DNA of 64,000 nt from an uncultured Anaerotruncus sp. (GTDB lineage Bacteria > Bacillota > Clostridia > Oscillospirales > Ruminococcaceae): contig CALWZG010000061.1 of NCBI GenBank assembly GCA_944385965.1, forward strand, positions 1 to 64,000, given 5' to 3'. Both the position numbers and the translations under genes were made by a program. Below the pieces are notes generated by a model, which searched no databases, had not been told where the DNA came from, and saw nothing but the letters and a program-made list of their open reading frames with translations. Every line of letters begins with the position of its first letter. The stretch's first letter is position 1. Below are positions 52,147 through 60,699 of this stretch, piece by piece.

Positions 52147-53427
52147 ATGAAAGGGCGTTTTTGGGAAAAACTGATAGCGGCGGGTCAATTGTGCGCTGAG
52201 GCGGCCCGCAATTTAAAGACGTTCCTGAAATGGATTCTGATGGCGCTGATTACCGGCGGGGTAGTGGGCGGTGTGGGCAGCTTGTTCTACTATACCCTCA
52301 GCTGGGCTACCCAGTTCCGGCAGGACCATTCCTGGACCCTTTTCTTGCTACCAGTAGCGGGCCTGCTGATTATCTTTCTGTACCGGGTGAGCAATACCCC
52401 GGAGCCAAAGGGCACCAACCTGGTGATTGAGGCGGTGCGGACAGACACCCACATCCCCGCCAAGATGGCCCCTTTGATTTTTGTCTCCACCGCCCTGACC
52501 CATCTGTTTGGTGGTTCCGCCGGACGGGAGGGCGCTGCCTTGCAGCTGGGGGGCAGCCTGGGGAACCTGTTGGGACGTGTTTTCCATACAGACGAGATGT
52601 ATAAGAACATTATGATTATGTGCGGTATGAGCGCCGCCTTTTCCGCCTTGTTTGGAACCCCAGTGGCCGCCACGGTTTTCGCTATGGAGCTGGAAAGCGT
52701 GGGTGTGATGTACTATGCCGCCTTGGTGCCTTGCGCCCTGTCGGCAGTGGTGGCCTTCCTTATCGCTGAGCAGCTGAAAATTCCCCCGGAAGGGTTCCAC
52801 CTGGAGGAAATCCCTCCCATTACCCTGGGGGTTGTTTTCCAGGTGATGCTGTTGGCGGTTTTATGCGCTTTGGTGAGCATCCTGTTCTGCTTCTGCCTCC
52901 ATCAAGGGGGAAAGCTGATGTCCAAATCCTTCCCAAATCAATATCTGCGGGCCTTTATCGGAGGGTTGGCAGTGATTGTGCTGACCTTTTTGTGCGGAAG
53001 CCGGGACTATTTAGGAGCGGGTATGGATGTGATTCATCGGGCTATGGAAGGACAGGTGGTTCCAGCTGCCTTCCTGCTGAAAATCCTCTTTACAGCGGTG
53101 ACCCTGGGCAGCGGCTTCAAGGGAGGGGAAATTGTGCCTACCTTTTTCGTGGGAGCCACTTTTGGCTGCCTGGCTGGACAATGGATTGGTTTAAGCCCCT
53201 CCTTCTGCGCGGCTTTGGGACTGGTGGCCATGTTCTGCGCCGTGACCAACTGCCCCATTACCGCCTTGCTCATCAGCTTTGAGCTGTTTGGGTTCGCGGC
53301 GCCGCCCCTGTTTCTGCTGGCCTTGGCGGTCAGCTACATGCTGTCAGGATATTACAGCTTATACAGCGCCCAGAAAATCGTTTATGACAAAACAAAACCC
53401 CGTTTTATCAACCGTCCAACCCATTGA
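52147..53427 (+). CDS. CLC-family anion channel/antiporter, possibly the fluoride-type clade
   Basis: 426 residues, about twelve membrane helices. The gating Glu motif is GGSAGREGAALQ (123-134), and the second conserved loop is GSGFKGGEIVPTFF. The first anion-site loop reads EPKGTNLVIEA (86-96) instead of the chloride-type GSGIP. The loss of that Ser and the GREG context resemble fluoride exporters (CLC-F/EriC-F), but I cannot verify the clade. No fluoride riboswitch is upstream; the gene is 2 nt behind the LRR gene. Confidence 0.88.
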   Translation: MKGRFWEKLIAAGQLCAEAARNLKTFLKWILMALITGGVVGGVGSLFYYTLSWATQFRQDHSWTLFLLPVAGLLIIFLYRVSNTPEPKGTNLVIEAVRTDTHIPAKMAPLIFVSTALTHLFGGSAGREGAALQLGGSLGNLLGRVFHTDEMYKNIMIMCGMSAAFSALFGTPVAATVFAMELESVGVMYYAALVPCALSAVVAFLIAEQLKIPPEGFHLEEIPPITLGVVFQVMLLAVLCALVSILFCFCLHQGGKLMSKSFPNQYLRAFIGGLAVIVLTFLCGSRDYLGAGMDVIHRAMEGQVVPAAFLLKILFTAVTLGSGFKGGEIVPTFFVGATFGCLAGQWIGLSPSFCAALGLVAMFCAVTNCPITALLISFELFGFAAPPLFLLALAVSYMLSGYYSLYSAQKIVYDKTKPRFINRPTH

Positions 53428-53563
53428 GAAATTTTTTCTGTTTCCGCCAAAAAAGATTTCAAAAAGCCGCCAGGAAATGTTAGAATTTGTTTACAACTTC
53501 CTGTGAAAAATCCTGTATACTGAAAGTATTCAAATTGTATTATGACATCTAAAGGAGTTTACC

Positions 53564-53968
53564 ATGAGAAATCCTTCTGATTATCATACATTGGTTCTGG
53601 TTACAGACCAGTTTTCCTGCGAGCGGATTATTAAATCAGCTCGGATGTTGGCAAACCTGAACAATACAGGTTTGCAGGTTTTAAGCGTGATGCGTACAGG
53701 AAGCGAGACAAATCCAGCCGCCTTGGAGCATCTGTTTGGAGTGGCTAAGGAATATGATGCTCAGATGACAGTGGAGTTTTCCGACCATCCTTTCAGCGCC
53801 ATTGTCCATTATATCCGGGACAACAATGTGGTACAGGCGGTGACTGGTATGCCTCAGGATCAAAAGTCTATTCTGGTGAAAATGTGGAAAAAATTACCCA
53901 ACGTGAACTTTGTCATTGTCACCGAAAAGGGTGAGATTCTGGAAGCGGTGGAATGGGGCTTGAGCTAG
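53564..53968 (+). CDS. universal-stress-protein-like small protein
   Basis: 134 residues. The N-terminal strand-helix-strand pattern (HTLVLVTDQFSCERIIKSA, then NNTGLQVLSVM) resembles the Usp-like domain of KdpD sensors. The later IVHYIRDNNVVQAVTGMPQ matches the same fold. No ATP-binding G-2x-G-9x-G is evident, so it may not bind ATP. Stand-alone, 45 nt ahead of a hydrolase gene. TATACT at 53516-53521 is a likely -10. Confidence 0.65.
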   Translation: MRNPSDYHTLVLVTDQFSCERIIKSARMLANLNNTGLQVLSVMRTGSETNPAALEHLFGVAKEYDAQMTVEFSDHPFSAIVHYIRDNNVVQAVTGMPQDQKSILVKMWKKLPNVNFVIVTEKGEILEAVEWGLS

Positions 53969-54012
53969 GTTGTTTCTGAGGTGGACGCCATTTGAAAAAG
54001 GGATGATGTTGC

Positions 54013-54990
54013 GTGAATATTACAGTAAAACAGATTACCTTTAAAAGTTCCAGCCAGCAGGATACCATTATGGGCTGGCTGTATATTCCAGCCCAGCCCC
54101 CAAAAGGAATCGTTCAGATTTGCCATGGTATGGCGGAGCATATGGGCCGCTACCATGATTTTATGCGATGTTTGGCCCAGAATGGTTATGTGGCCTGTGG
54201 TATTGACCAGTTAGGTCATGGCTGTTCGGTTACTGAGGAGCGCTATGGCTTTTTCGCTGAACGGGAAGGCTGGAAGCTGCTTGTGGAGGATCAGTATAAA
54301 TTTCATCGGATTGTACATGCAGAGGTGCCGGGTCAGGTGGCTTCCGCTTTGCTGGGCCACAGCATGGGTTCCTTTATCGCCCGGCTTTACGCAGCCAAAT
54401 ATGGTTCCACAATCAAGGCGCTTCTGCTGTCGGGTACCGCCAGAGGCGGTATGCGGGTTTCCTTGGGAGTCCAGGCGGCGGAGCTTTCCGCCAGAACCCA
54501 TGGCGCCTATTATGTAGATAAGCGTCTCCAGCAGATGGCTCTGGGCGCCGCCAATGACCGGTTCAAACCCCTGGCCACCCCTTATGATTGGCTCACCAGA
54601 GATGTGGAACTGGCCAAACGATTCCAGGAGGACCCTCTCTGTGGGTTTGTATTCACCGCTTCCGCTTACCGGGATTTGTTTACCCTGCTGGAAAAAGCCA
54701 ATGGAAAGGCTTGCTTCCAGGCTACCCCGTCCCAATTGCCCATCCTGATTTTTTCCGGATCCATGGACCCGGTGGGAGAGTTTGGAAAGGGTCCGGAACA
54801 GGTTTATCAGCGGTATGTAAAGGCGGGTGTGCGCAATGTGCAGCTGACCCTTTACGAAGGGGCCAGGCATGAAACCCTCAACGAGGTGAATCGGAGCCAG
54901 GTGTACGAAATGGTGGTCCGCTGGCTGGACGAGCGGTTCCAGCCGGAGGAAGAACCTGTGGCGGATGAACAGGAAGGTTATGAAACTTAA
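54013..54990 (+). CDS. alpha/beta hydrolase (monoglyceride lipase-like)
   Basis: 325 residues from a GTG at 54013 with AAGGGATG ahead. Serine hydrolase lid family: HGMAEHMGRY oxyanion loop, nucleophile Ser in GHSMGS near residue 118, Asp in GSMDPVGEF and His in GARHETLNE. This layout is that of Hydrolase_4/monoacylglycerol lipases. There is no signal peptide, so it is a cytoplasmic carboxylesterase or lysophospholipase. The acidic C-terminal tail is unusual. Confidence 0.9.
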   Translation: MNITVKQITFKSSSQQDTIMGWLYIPAQPPKGIVQICHGMAEHMGRYHDFMRCLAQNGYVACGIDQLGHGCSVTEERYGFFAEREGWKLLVEDQYKFHRIVHAEVPGQVASALLGHSMGSFIARLYAAKYGSTIKALLLSGTARGGMRVSLGVQAAELSARTHGAYYVDKRLQQMALGAANDRFKPLATPYDWLTRDVELAKRFQEDPLCGFVFTASAYRDLFTLLEKANGKACFQATPSQLPILIFSGSMDPVGEFGKGPEQVYQRYVKAGVRNVQLTLYEGARHETLNEVNRSQVYEMVVRWLDERFQPEEEPVADEQEGYET

Positions 54991-55002
54991 ATAGGTAAAA
55001 TG

Positions 55003-55043
55003 AAAAGACGGACAATTGGGGCATCCAATTGTCCGTCTTTTTT
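55003..55043. terminator. bidirectional terminator
   Basis: AAAAGACGGACAATTGG and CCAATTGTCCGTCTTTT with a 5-nt loop; strong T-run on the plus strand, between convergent genes. Confidence 0.9.
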
Positions 55044-55058
55044 GCGGGATTGAAAGGC

Positions 55059-55469
55059 TCAATCTTTGTTTTTGTCCAACAGTTCGGTCACTTCTGCGAA
55101 GAACTTGAAAAGGAAGGGGACAAAGCAGAATAGGATTGGTGTGCTCACCCCAACCAAGCTGTAAATCAGGGTCAGTCCCATGGGAGCCCCCTGCATACGA
55201 TAGCTGTAAACCGAGAAGGCAAACTGGAACACCAAAAGACCAATTGTCACAATCAGCGAGGCGATAAACACCCCGTTGAGCAAACGGGCGGTTCGGTTCT
55301 GATACCCTTTTTTGGAAGGGGTGGTCTCCTGGCTGGTTTCCTCAAGGCTGAGGGTCTCTGTGGGGGCAGCTTCTTGGACTGGGTTTCCCATCTCATCAAC
55401 AGATGCCATGGTTTGCTGGGCATCCTGCTGGGAAAGGTCCTGAGGGTTTTGTTTTTCCTGTTCAGTCAT
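55059..55469 (-). CDS. hypothetical two-helix membrane protein with acidic N-terminus
   Basis: 136 residues. The first 55 residues are Gln, Glu, Thr and Ser-rich and probably disordered. Two membrane helices follow (about 64-87 and 101-124), with a short C-terminal Lys/Asp tail. No family recognised. GGAGGAG lies ahead of the ATG on the minus strand. Confidence 0.72.
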   Translation of the reverse strand: MTEQEKQNPQDLSQQDAQQTMASVDEMGNPVQEAAPTETLSLEETSQETTPSKKGYQNRTARLLNGVFIASLIVTIGLLVFQFAFSVYSYRMQGAPMGLTLIYSLVGVSTPILFCFVPFLFKFFAEVTELLDKNKD

Positions 55470-55627
55470 AAAGACTCCTCCTTCATTTGGTGGAAATAAA
55501 CCGCCCTTACAGCGGCAAATTGTATCTAGTTTAGCAAGGATTTGTTAGGAAATTATGAGCGGGAAACAAATACTTTATGAGCATTGTCACCTTTTAGAAA
55601 AAAATTCACCGCTGTAAAGAAAAAGGC

Positions 55628-55656
55628 CTTGACAAATAGAAATCCCTTGGGTATAA
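55628..55656 (+). promoter_or_regulatory. consensus promoter of the ylxM-ffh operon
   Basis: TTGACA (55628-55633), a 17-bp spacer and TATAAT (55651-55656). A small inverted repeat TGTAAAG/CTTTACA (about 55674-55694) lies in the leader. Confidence 0.9.
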
Positions 55657-55710
55657 TAGCACAAGTGGAACCGTGTAAAGCAACAACCTTTACATTCAGG
55701 GGGTGACGGG

Positions 55711-56073
55711 ATGGCAAAGAATTTGGAAATCTCGGTGCTGCTGGATTTTTACGGGGAGATGCTTACCGAAAAACAGCGGGATGTTGTGGAGCTGTATTAC
55801 AACGAGGACTTATCCTTGGCCGAAATCGCCGCCCACAGCCATATTACCCGTCAAGGCGTGCGGGATTCCATCAAGCGGGCGGAAGCGGTGCTGCTTGATT
55901 TGGAGGAACGTCTGGGATTGGTCCGTAAATTCCGGGAAATCCAGGATGGCCTGGACCAGATTATTAAGGACGCCCAGGAAATCGGACGGTTCAACCAGCG
56001 CTATGGAGGTTCCAGGGAAATCACCCGGCGGGTGGAGGAAATTATCCAGGTGGCTGGAAGCATTAACGAATAG
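55711..56073 (+). CDS. ylxM: YlxM family DNA-binding protein
   Basis: 120 residues. A sigma-70 region 4-like helix-turn-helix (LTEKQRDVVELYYNEDLSL, then AEIAAHSHITRQGVRDSIKRAE) is followed by a coiled C-terminal segment. YlxM is encoded ahead of ffh in many Firmicutes and is linked to SRP function. The same arrangement holds here. Confidence 0.93.
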   Translation: MAKNLEISVLLDFYGEMLTEKQRDVVELYYNEDLSLAEIAAHSHITRQGVRDSIKRAEAVLLDLEERLGLVRKFREIQDGLDQIIKDAQEIGRFNQRYGGSREITRRVEEIIQVAGSINE

Positions 56074-56106
56074 CGGTTTTGAGAAGCTGGAAAAGAGGTG
56101 GACTTC

Positions 56107-57483
56107 ATGGCGTTTGAGGGCTTGACCGACAAACTGTCGGCTGTCTTTAAAAAGATGCGCTCCAAGGGAAAGCTGAAGGAGAGCGATATTAAAGAAGCGA
56201 TGCGGGAGGTCCGCCTGGCCCTTCTGGAAGCCGATGTAAACTATAAGGTGGCCAAAGAGTTTGTAGCCAACGTCACCGCCAAAGCGGTGGGAGACGAGGT
56301 GCTGGAAAGCCTGACCCCGGCTCAGATGGTGATAAAAATTGTAAATGACGAGCTGATTGCCCTGATGGGGGAGAGCAACGCCAGAATCAATTTCACCAAC
56401 CATCCTCCCACCATTGTGATGATGTGCGGCTTGCAGGGTTCCGGTAAGACCACCCATTCCGGCAAACTGGCTCTCCATTTCAAAAATCAGGGGAAACGGC
56501 CTTTGCTGGTGGCTTGTGACGTCTACCGCCCGGCAGCTATTGAGCAGCTGAAGGTGGTCGGTTCCAGAGTGGGGGTTCCTGTGTTCGAGATGGGGCAGGG
56601 AGACCCGGTGGAAATCGCCAAAAAGGCGGTTTCCCACGCCAAGGACCATGGCAATGACTTGGTGATTTTGGATACCGCCGGACGTCTGCACATTGACGAA
56701 ACCCTGATGGGAGAGCTTCAGTCCATTAAGGAGCAGGTACAGCCTCAGGAGATTCTGTTGGTCATCGATTCCATGGTGGGTCAGGACGCAGTCAACGTGG
56801 CCCAGAAGTTTAATGAGACCCTGGAAATCGATGGGGTCATTCTCACCAAGCTGGATGGCGATACCCGAGGAGGCGCCGCCCTGTCGGTGCGGTCGGTGAC
56901 CGGTAAGCCCATCAAGTTTGTGGGTACCGGAGAGAAAATGGAGGATCTGGAACCTTTTTATCCAGACCGTATGGCCTCCCGCATTTTGGGCATGGGGGAT
57001 GTGCTGACCCTGATTGAGAAGGCCCAGAGCGATTTCGACGCCAAGCAGGCGGCTGAGATGGCTCAAAAGATGAAGAACAACACCTTTGACTTCAACGACA
57101 TGTTGGAACAGATGCGTCAGCTGAAAAAGATGGGGCCGCTGGCCAACGTGATGAATATGATTCCCGGAGTAGCCGGAAAGCTCAAGGACGAGGACGCTGA
57201 GCATGGGGAGCGGGAGATGCGCAAAATCGAGGCTATCATCCTGTCTATGACCCCGGCGGAGCGGGAAAAGCCCGCCTTGATTAACCCCTCCCGCAAACGG
57301 CGGATTGCCGCCGGCAGCGGAACCGAGGTGGCGGACGTGAACCGGTTGCTGCGCCAGAACGAACAGATGCAGAAGCTTTTCCGGGCGGTGTCTGGCGGCG
57401 GCAAAAAAGGCAAGCGCCGCAGGATGCCCTTCCTGGGCGGCATGGGGATGCCTCCCGGCGGACCGGGCGGATTGCCCTTTTAA
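56107..57483 (+). CDS. ffh: signal recognition particle protein Ffh
   Basis: 458 residues from the ATG at 56107 (GAGG 8 nt upstream). Domain N (1-90), domain G with GLQGSGKTTHSGKLA, DVYRPAAIEQL and DTAGR, and domain M (about 300-458), which is rich in Met and ends in a Gly/Pro/Met tail. It binds 4.5S RNA and signal sequences and targets nascent membrane proteins to FtsY. Confidence 0.98.
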   Translation: MAFEGLTDKLSAVFKKMRSKGKLKESDIKEAMREVRLALLEADVNYKVAKEFVANVTAKAVGDEVLESLTPAQMVIKIVNDELIALMGESNARINFTNHPPTIVMMCGLQGSGKTTHSGKLALHFKNQGKRPLLVACDVYRPAAIEQLKVVGSRVGVPVFEMGQGDPVEIAKKAVSHAKDHGNDLVILDTAGRLHIDETLMGELQSIKEQVQPQEILLVIDSMVGQDAVNVAQKFNETLEIDGVILTKLDGDTRGGAALSVRSVTGKPIKFVGTGEKMEDLEPFYPDRMASRILGMGDVLTLIEKAQSDFDAKQAAEMAQKMKNNTFDFNDMLEQMRQLKKMGPLANVMNMIPGVAGKLKDEDAEHGEREMRKIEAIILSMTPAEREKPALINPSRKRRIAAGSGTEVADVNRLLRQNEQMQKLFRAVSGGGKKGKRRRMPFLGGMGMPPGGPGGLPF

Positions 57484-57551
57484 GCATATTCTTCCGGCGG
57501 GGCCGGTTGGATAGATTAGGATTTGTGAATGATTCATAGGAGGTGACATAC

Positions 57552-57794
57552 ATGGCAGTAAAAATCAGACTCAGAAGAATGGGCGCTAAAAAAGCTCCTT
57601 TCTACCGCATCGTTGTAGCGGATTCCCGTTACCCCAGAGATGGCCGGTTCATTGAGGAGGTCGGTTACTATGACCCCACCAAGGAGCCTTCCGTCATCAA
57701 AATTGACGCTGATAAAGCAAAGAAATGGCTCTCTAACGGCGCTCAGCCCACCGATACCGTGAAGGCTCTGCTGAAAATCGAAGGCGTGCTGTAA
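57552..57794 (+). CDS. rpsP: 30S ribosomal protein S16
   Basis: 80 residues from the ATG at 57552, with AGGAGGTGA ahead. N-terminal [19 protein letters not shown] and the [13 protein letters not shown] segment are diagnostic. It assembles early into the 30S body. It sits between ffh and khpA in the SRP/ribosome block. Confidence 0.98.
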   Translation: MAVKIRLRRMGAKKAPFYRIVVADSRYPRDGRFIEEVGYYDPTKEPSVIKIDADKAKKWLSNGAQPTDTVKALLKIEGVL

Positions 57795-57816
57795 TGCCGG
57801 GTGGAGGTAGGTCGTT

Positions 57817-58050
57817 TTGGATAAGCTGATCGTTACGATTGCGCGTGGGCTTGTTGAGGACAAGGACGCGGTGAAAGTCACCGCGGATGAACCTAACGAG
57901 GAGGGCCTGGTGGTTTACCATCTGCATGTGGCCCCCGACGATATGGGACGTGTCATCGGCAAGCAGGGCCGGATTGCCAAGGCGATTCGGACGGTTGTGA
58001 GAGCGGCGGCCAACAAATCAGAAATGAAGGTCGCTGTTGAGATCGACTAA
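57817..58050 (+). CDS. khpA: KH-domain RNA-binding protein KhpA (YlqC)
   Basis: 77 residues from a TTG at 57817. A single KH domain with the GKQGRIAKAIR loop near residue 50 (GxxG). KhpA pairs with KhpB/Jag to bind RNA and influence cell elongation; KhpB is not in the window. Its place between rpsP and rimM is the standard Firmicute order. Confidence 0.95.
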   Translation: MDKLIVTIARGLVEDKDAVKVTADEPNEEGLVVYHLHVAPDDMGRVIGKQGRIAKAIRTVVRAAANKSEMKVAVEID

Positions 58051-58110
58051 GAAAAGCGGGGAGGCTGTGGCCTCCCTCTTTTTGATTGACAGGTGTCAGT
58101 GGAGGAACGG

Positions 58111-58620
58111 ATGAAAAAAGAATTTTTGGAATGTGGAAAAATTGTCACCACCCATGGAATCCGGGGAGAGGTGCGGGTACAGCCTTGGTGCGACAGCCCG
58201 GAATTTCTGCTGGATTTTCCCACCCTGTATCTGGATGGAGGAAAGGTTCCGGTGGAGGTGGAACGGGCCAGGCTCCATAAAAACGTGGTGATTTTCAAGC
58301 TGAAGGGGGTGGATACCCCGGAGGCTGGGGCGGCTCTGCGCAATAAGCTGCTCTATATCAAACGCTCCGACACCTCTTTGGAGGAAGGGGAGTGTTTTGT
58401 CCAGGATTTGATTGGCTGCCGGGTTGTGGATGTGGACACAGGGGCCGATTACGGAAAAATTTATGATGTGCGTCCCACAGGGGCCAATGATGTCTATTAC
58501 CTGCGGGACGAGGCTGGGGTGGAGCGGCTGGTGCCGGTGATTCCTCAGGTGGTGCTGGAAAAGGATTTGGACGGGGAGCTTATCAAAATCCGTCCGCTGG
58601 AGGGGTTGTTCGATGATTAA
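58111..58620 (+). CDS. rimM: ribosome maturation factor RimM
   Basis: 169 residues from the ATG at 58111 (GGAGG upstream; a GTG at 58093 is a weaker option). The N-terminal barrel has GKIVTTHGIRGEVRVQPW, and the C-terminal PRC-barrel has RPTGANDVYYLRDE and the conserved LVPVIPQVV. It binds S19 and aids 30S head maturation. Overlaps trmD by 8 nt. Confidence 0.96.
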   Translation: MKKEFLECGKIVTTHGIRGEVRVQPWCDSPEFLLDFPTLYLDGGKVPVEVERARLHKNVVIFKLKGVDTPEAGAALRNKLLYIKRSDTSLEEGECFVQDLIGCRVVDVDTGADYGKIYDVRPTGANDVYYLRDEAGVERLVPVIPQVVLEKDLDGELIKIRPLEGLFDD

Positions 58621-59371
58621 AATTGATATCGCCACCCTGTTCCCTGAGATGTGTGAAACGGTGCTGTCCACCAGCATCATCGGCAGAGCCAGAAAGGCGG
58701 GCTATCTGGACATCCGCTGCTGGCATATCCGGGATTATACAGTGGACAAACACCGGAATGTGGACGACACCCCCTATGGGCCGGGCAAGGGGATGCTGAT
58801 GCAGGCGGACCCTATGTTCCGCACCTGGGAGGCGGTCTGCGCCGCCCGGGAAAGCCGCCCTCATGTGATTTACATGACCCCCCAGGGGAAAACTCTGACC
58901 CAGCAGCGGGCCAAGGAGTTGGCTCAGATGGACCACCTGTATTTGATGTGCGGCCATTATGAAGGGGTAGACCAGCGGGTTCTGGATGAGATTGTGGATG
59001 AGGAAATCTCCATAGGGGATTATGTGCTGACCGGTGGGGAGCTGGGCGCCCTGGTGCTGGCGGACTGCGTGGGGCGGCTGTGCCCTGGGGTGCTGGCAGA
59101 CGAGAGCTGCTTCACCGAGGAGAGCCACTGGGATGGCCTGCTGGAGTATCCCCAATACACCAAACCAGCGGTTTGGCATGGTGTGGCTGTGCCGGAGATT
59201 ATCACCAATGGCAATCATGCCGCTATCGCCCGCTGGAGACGGGAGATGTCCTTAAAAAATACCTTTGAGAAAAGACCAGAACTGCTGGAAACCGCTCCTC
59301 TGAATGAAAAGGATAAATGGTATCTGCGTACCCTGGGTTGGGAAGAGAAGCCAAAACCCGCTCAGGAGTAA
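58613..59371 (+). CDS. trmD: tRNA (guanine37-N1)-methyltransferase
   Basis: 252 residues. Trefoil-knot SAM site with LMCGHYEGVDQRVLDE and ISIGDYVLTGGE, plus DDTPYGPGKGML. It methylates G37 of tRNAs to prevent frameshifting. rplS, which commonly follows trmD, is absent; a DUF554 gene follows instead. Confidence 0.98.
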   Translation: MIKIDIATLFPEMCETVLSTSIIGRARKAGYLDIRCWHIRDYTVDKHRNVDDTPYGPGKGMLMQADPMFRTWEAVCAARESRPHVIYMTPQGKTLTQQRAKELAQMDHLYLMCGHYEGVDQRVLDEIVDEEISIGDYVLTGGELGALVLADCVGRLCPGVLADESCFTEESHWDGLLEYPQYTKPAVWHGVAVPEIITNGNHAAIARWRREMSLKNTFEKRPELLETAPLNEKDKWYLRTLGWEEKPKPAQE

Positions 59372-59383
59372 GGGGGGAGTGTT

Positions 59384-60112
59384 ATGGGAACCATTGTAAA
59401 CGGGACCGCCATTGTGCTTGGCAGTCTGATTGGCCTGTTAATCCGCCGGGGTGTGCCGGAGCGAATGGAAAGCGCCTGCATGAAAATGCTGGGGTTGTCT
59501 GTGTTTATCATCGGCATGAATGGAGTGATTGTCTCCATGATTTCGGTGGGGGAGGATGGGGCACTCCATGACAGCGGCTCCCTGCTGCTGATTGCCAGCC
59601 TGGTCATCGGTACGGTGGTGGGGGAAGCCCTGCGCTTGGAGGAACGGCTGAACCAAGGCGGAAAAAAGATTGAGCAGCGGTTCGGAAAAGAAGGGTTCGC
59701 CAAAGGATTCATTAACGGGGCTTTAATCTATTGCGTGGGGGCCATGGCCATTGTGGGAGCGCTGAATGATGGCCTGTACGGGGACAGCTCCACCCTGTTT
59801 GTGAAAGCCATGCTGGACGGCATCTGCTCGGTGATTTTGGCTTCCACCCTGGGGTATGGGGTGCTGTTCTCTGCCATCCCGGTGATGATTTACCAGGGGG
59901 GCATCACCCTGTTTGCTGGGGCTTTAAGCCCTTTTATGTCTGGGGAACTGCGAGGGGACATCTGCATGGTGGGGTATGCCATTGTTACCTGCATTGGGGT
60001 CAACTTCCTGGAGTTCACCAACATCAAAACGGCCAATCTGCTGCCTGCATTGGTGGTGCCCATCCTGTATCGAACCGTGCCTCCTCTGGTGACAGGTCTG
60101 CTGCCAGCCTGA
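59384..60112 (+). CDS. DUF554 family membrane protein
   Basis: 242 residues with seven or so hydrophobic helices. The family start GTIVNGTAIVLGSLIGL and the cytoplasmic LEERLNQGGKKIEQRF, together with GALIYCVGAMAIVGAL, match DUF554 (YdfK-like). Function unknown; possibly a transporter. It starts 13 nt after trmD and so is co-transcribed. The gap 60113-60264 holds nothing I can support. Confidence 0.9.
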   Translation: MGTIVNGTAIVLGSLIGLLIRRGVPERMESACMKMLGLSVFIIGMNGVIVSMISVGEDGALHDSGSLLLIASLVIGTVVGEALRLEERLNQGGKKIEQRFGKEGFAKGFINGALIYCVGAMAIVGALNDGLYGDSSTLFVKAMLDGICSVILASTLGYGVLFSAIPVMIYQGGITLFAGALSPFMSGELRGDICMVGYAIVTCIGVNFLEFTNIKTANLLPALVVPILYRTVPPLVTGLLPA

Positions 60113-60264
60113 TTTAGAAGGAAAAAGGTGGACCATTCCAGATATGTTGCTGAATTTGTTGAAAACATTATGGTAATACTGCACAATCAAAAATCGGTAG
60201 TTTGTGGAGTATATAGAAAACAAGCAGAAAAAACGCGGAATCGGCAAAACCCAAAGAAAAATTA

Positions 60265-60293
60265 TTGACGCTTTGGAAATATCCGCTTATAAT
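60265..60293 (+). promoter_or_regulatory. promoter of the HPr gene
   Basis: TTGACG (60265-60270), a 17-bp spacer and TATAAT (60288-60293). Confidence 0.85.
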
Positions 60294-60353
60294 AAAAGCA
60301 TCATCCAATTTAGACTTTATAATTGATACATTTAGGAATAGGAGAGTAGCTGT

Positions 60354-60617
60354 ATGTTTGTGAAAGAAGTCGCTGTCCAAAATCAAGTAGGCTTGCATGC
60401 CCGGCCCGCAACCTTTTTCATCCAGAAGGCCAACGAGTATAAATCCTCCATCTGGGTGGAGAAAGAGGAGCGCCGTGTCAACGCCAAGAGCCTGTTGGGG
60501 GTTTTGTCTTTGGGAATCGTGGGCGGCACTAGCATCCGCATCATCGCTGATGGCTCTGACGAGCAGGCGGCTGTTGAGGGCTTAGTGAAGCTGGTGGAGT
60601 CTGGCTTTACCGAGTAA
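60354..60617 (+). CDS. ptsH: phosphocarrier protein HPr
   Basis: 87 residues. His15 in the NQVGLHARPAT motif receives phosphate from EI, and Ser46 in VNAKSLLGVLSLG is the HPr kinase site. Both are present, so it is HPr rather than Crh. It carries phosphate for sugar PTS uptake and acts with CcpA in carbon control. ptsI is not adjacent. Confidence 0.93.
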   Translation: MFVKEVAVQNQVGLHARPATFFIQKANEYKSSIWVEKEERRVNAKSLLGVLSLGIVGGTSIRIIADGSDEQAAVEGLVKLVESGFTE

Positions 60618-60637
60618 GCCTTTTTCCTGACTGGTAG

Positions 60638-60675
60638 AACGCACCGTTTGTGAGATACAGGCGGTGCGTTTTTGT
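60638..60675 (+). terminator. terminator of the HPr gene
   Basis: AACGCACCG (60638-60646) and CGGTGCGTT (60662-60670) followed by T-rich sequence. Confidence 0.85.
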
Positions 60676-60699
60676 ATCTTCCAAAGGAGGAGGTGGGGA

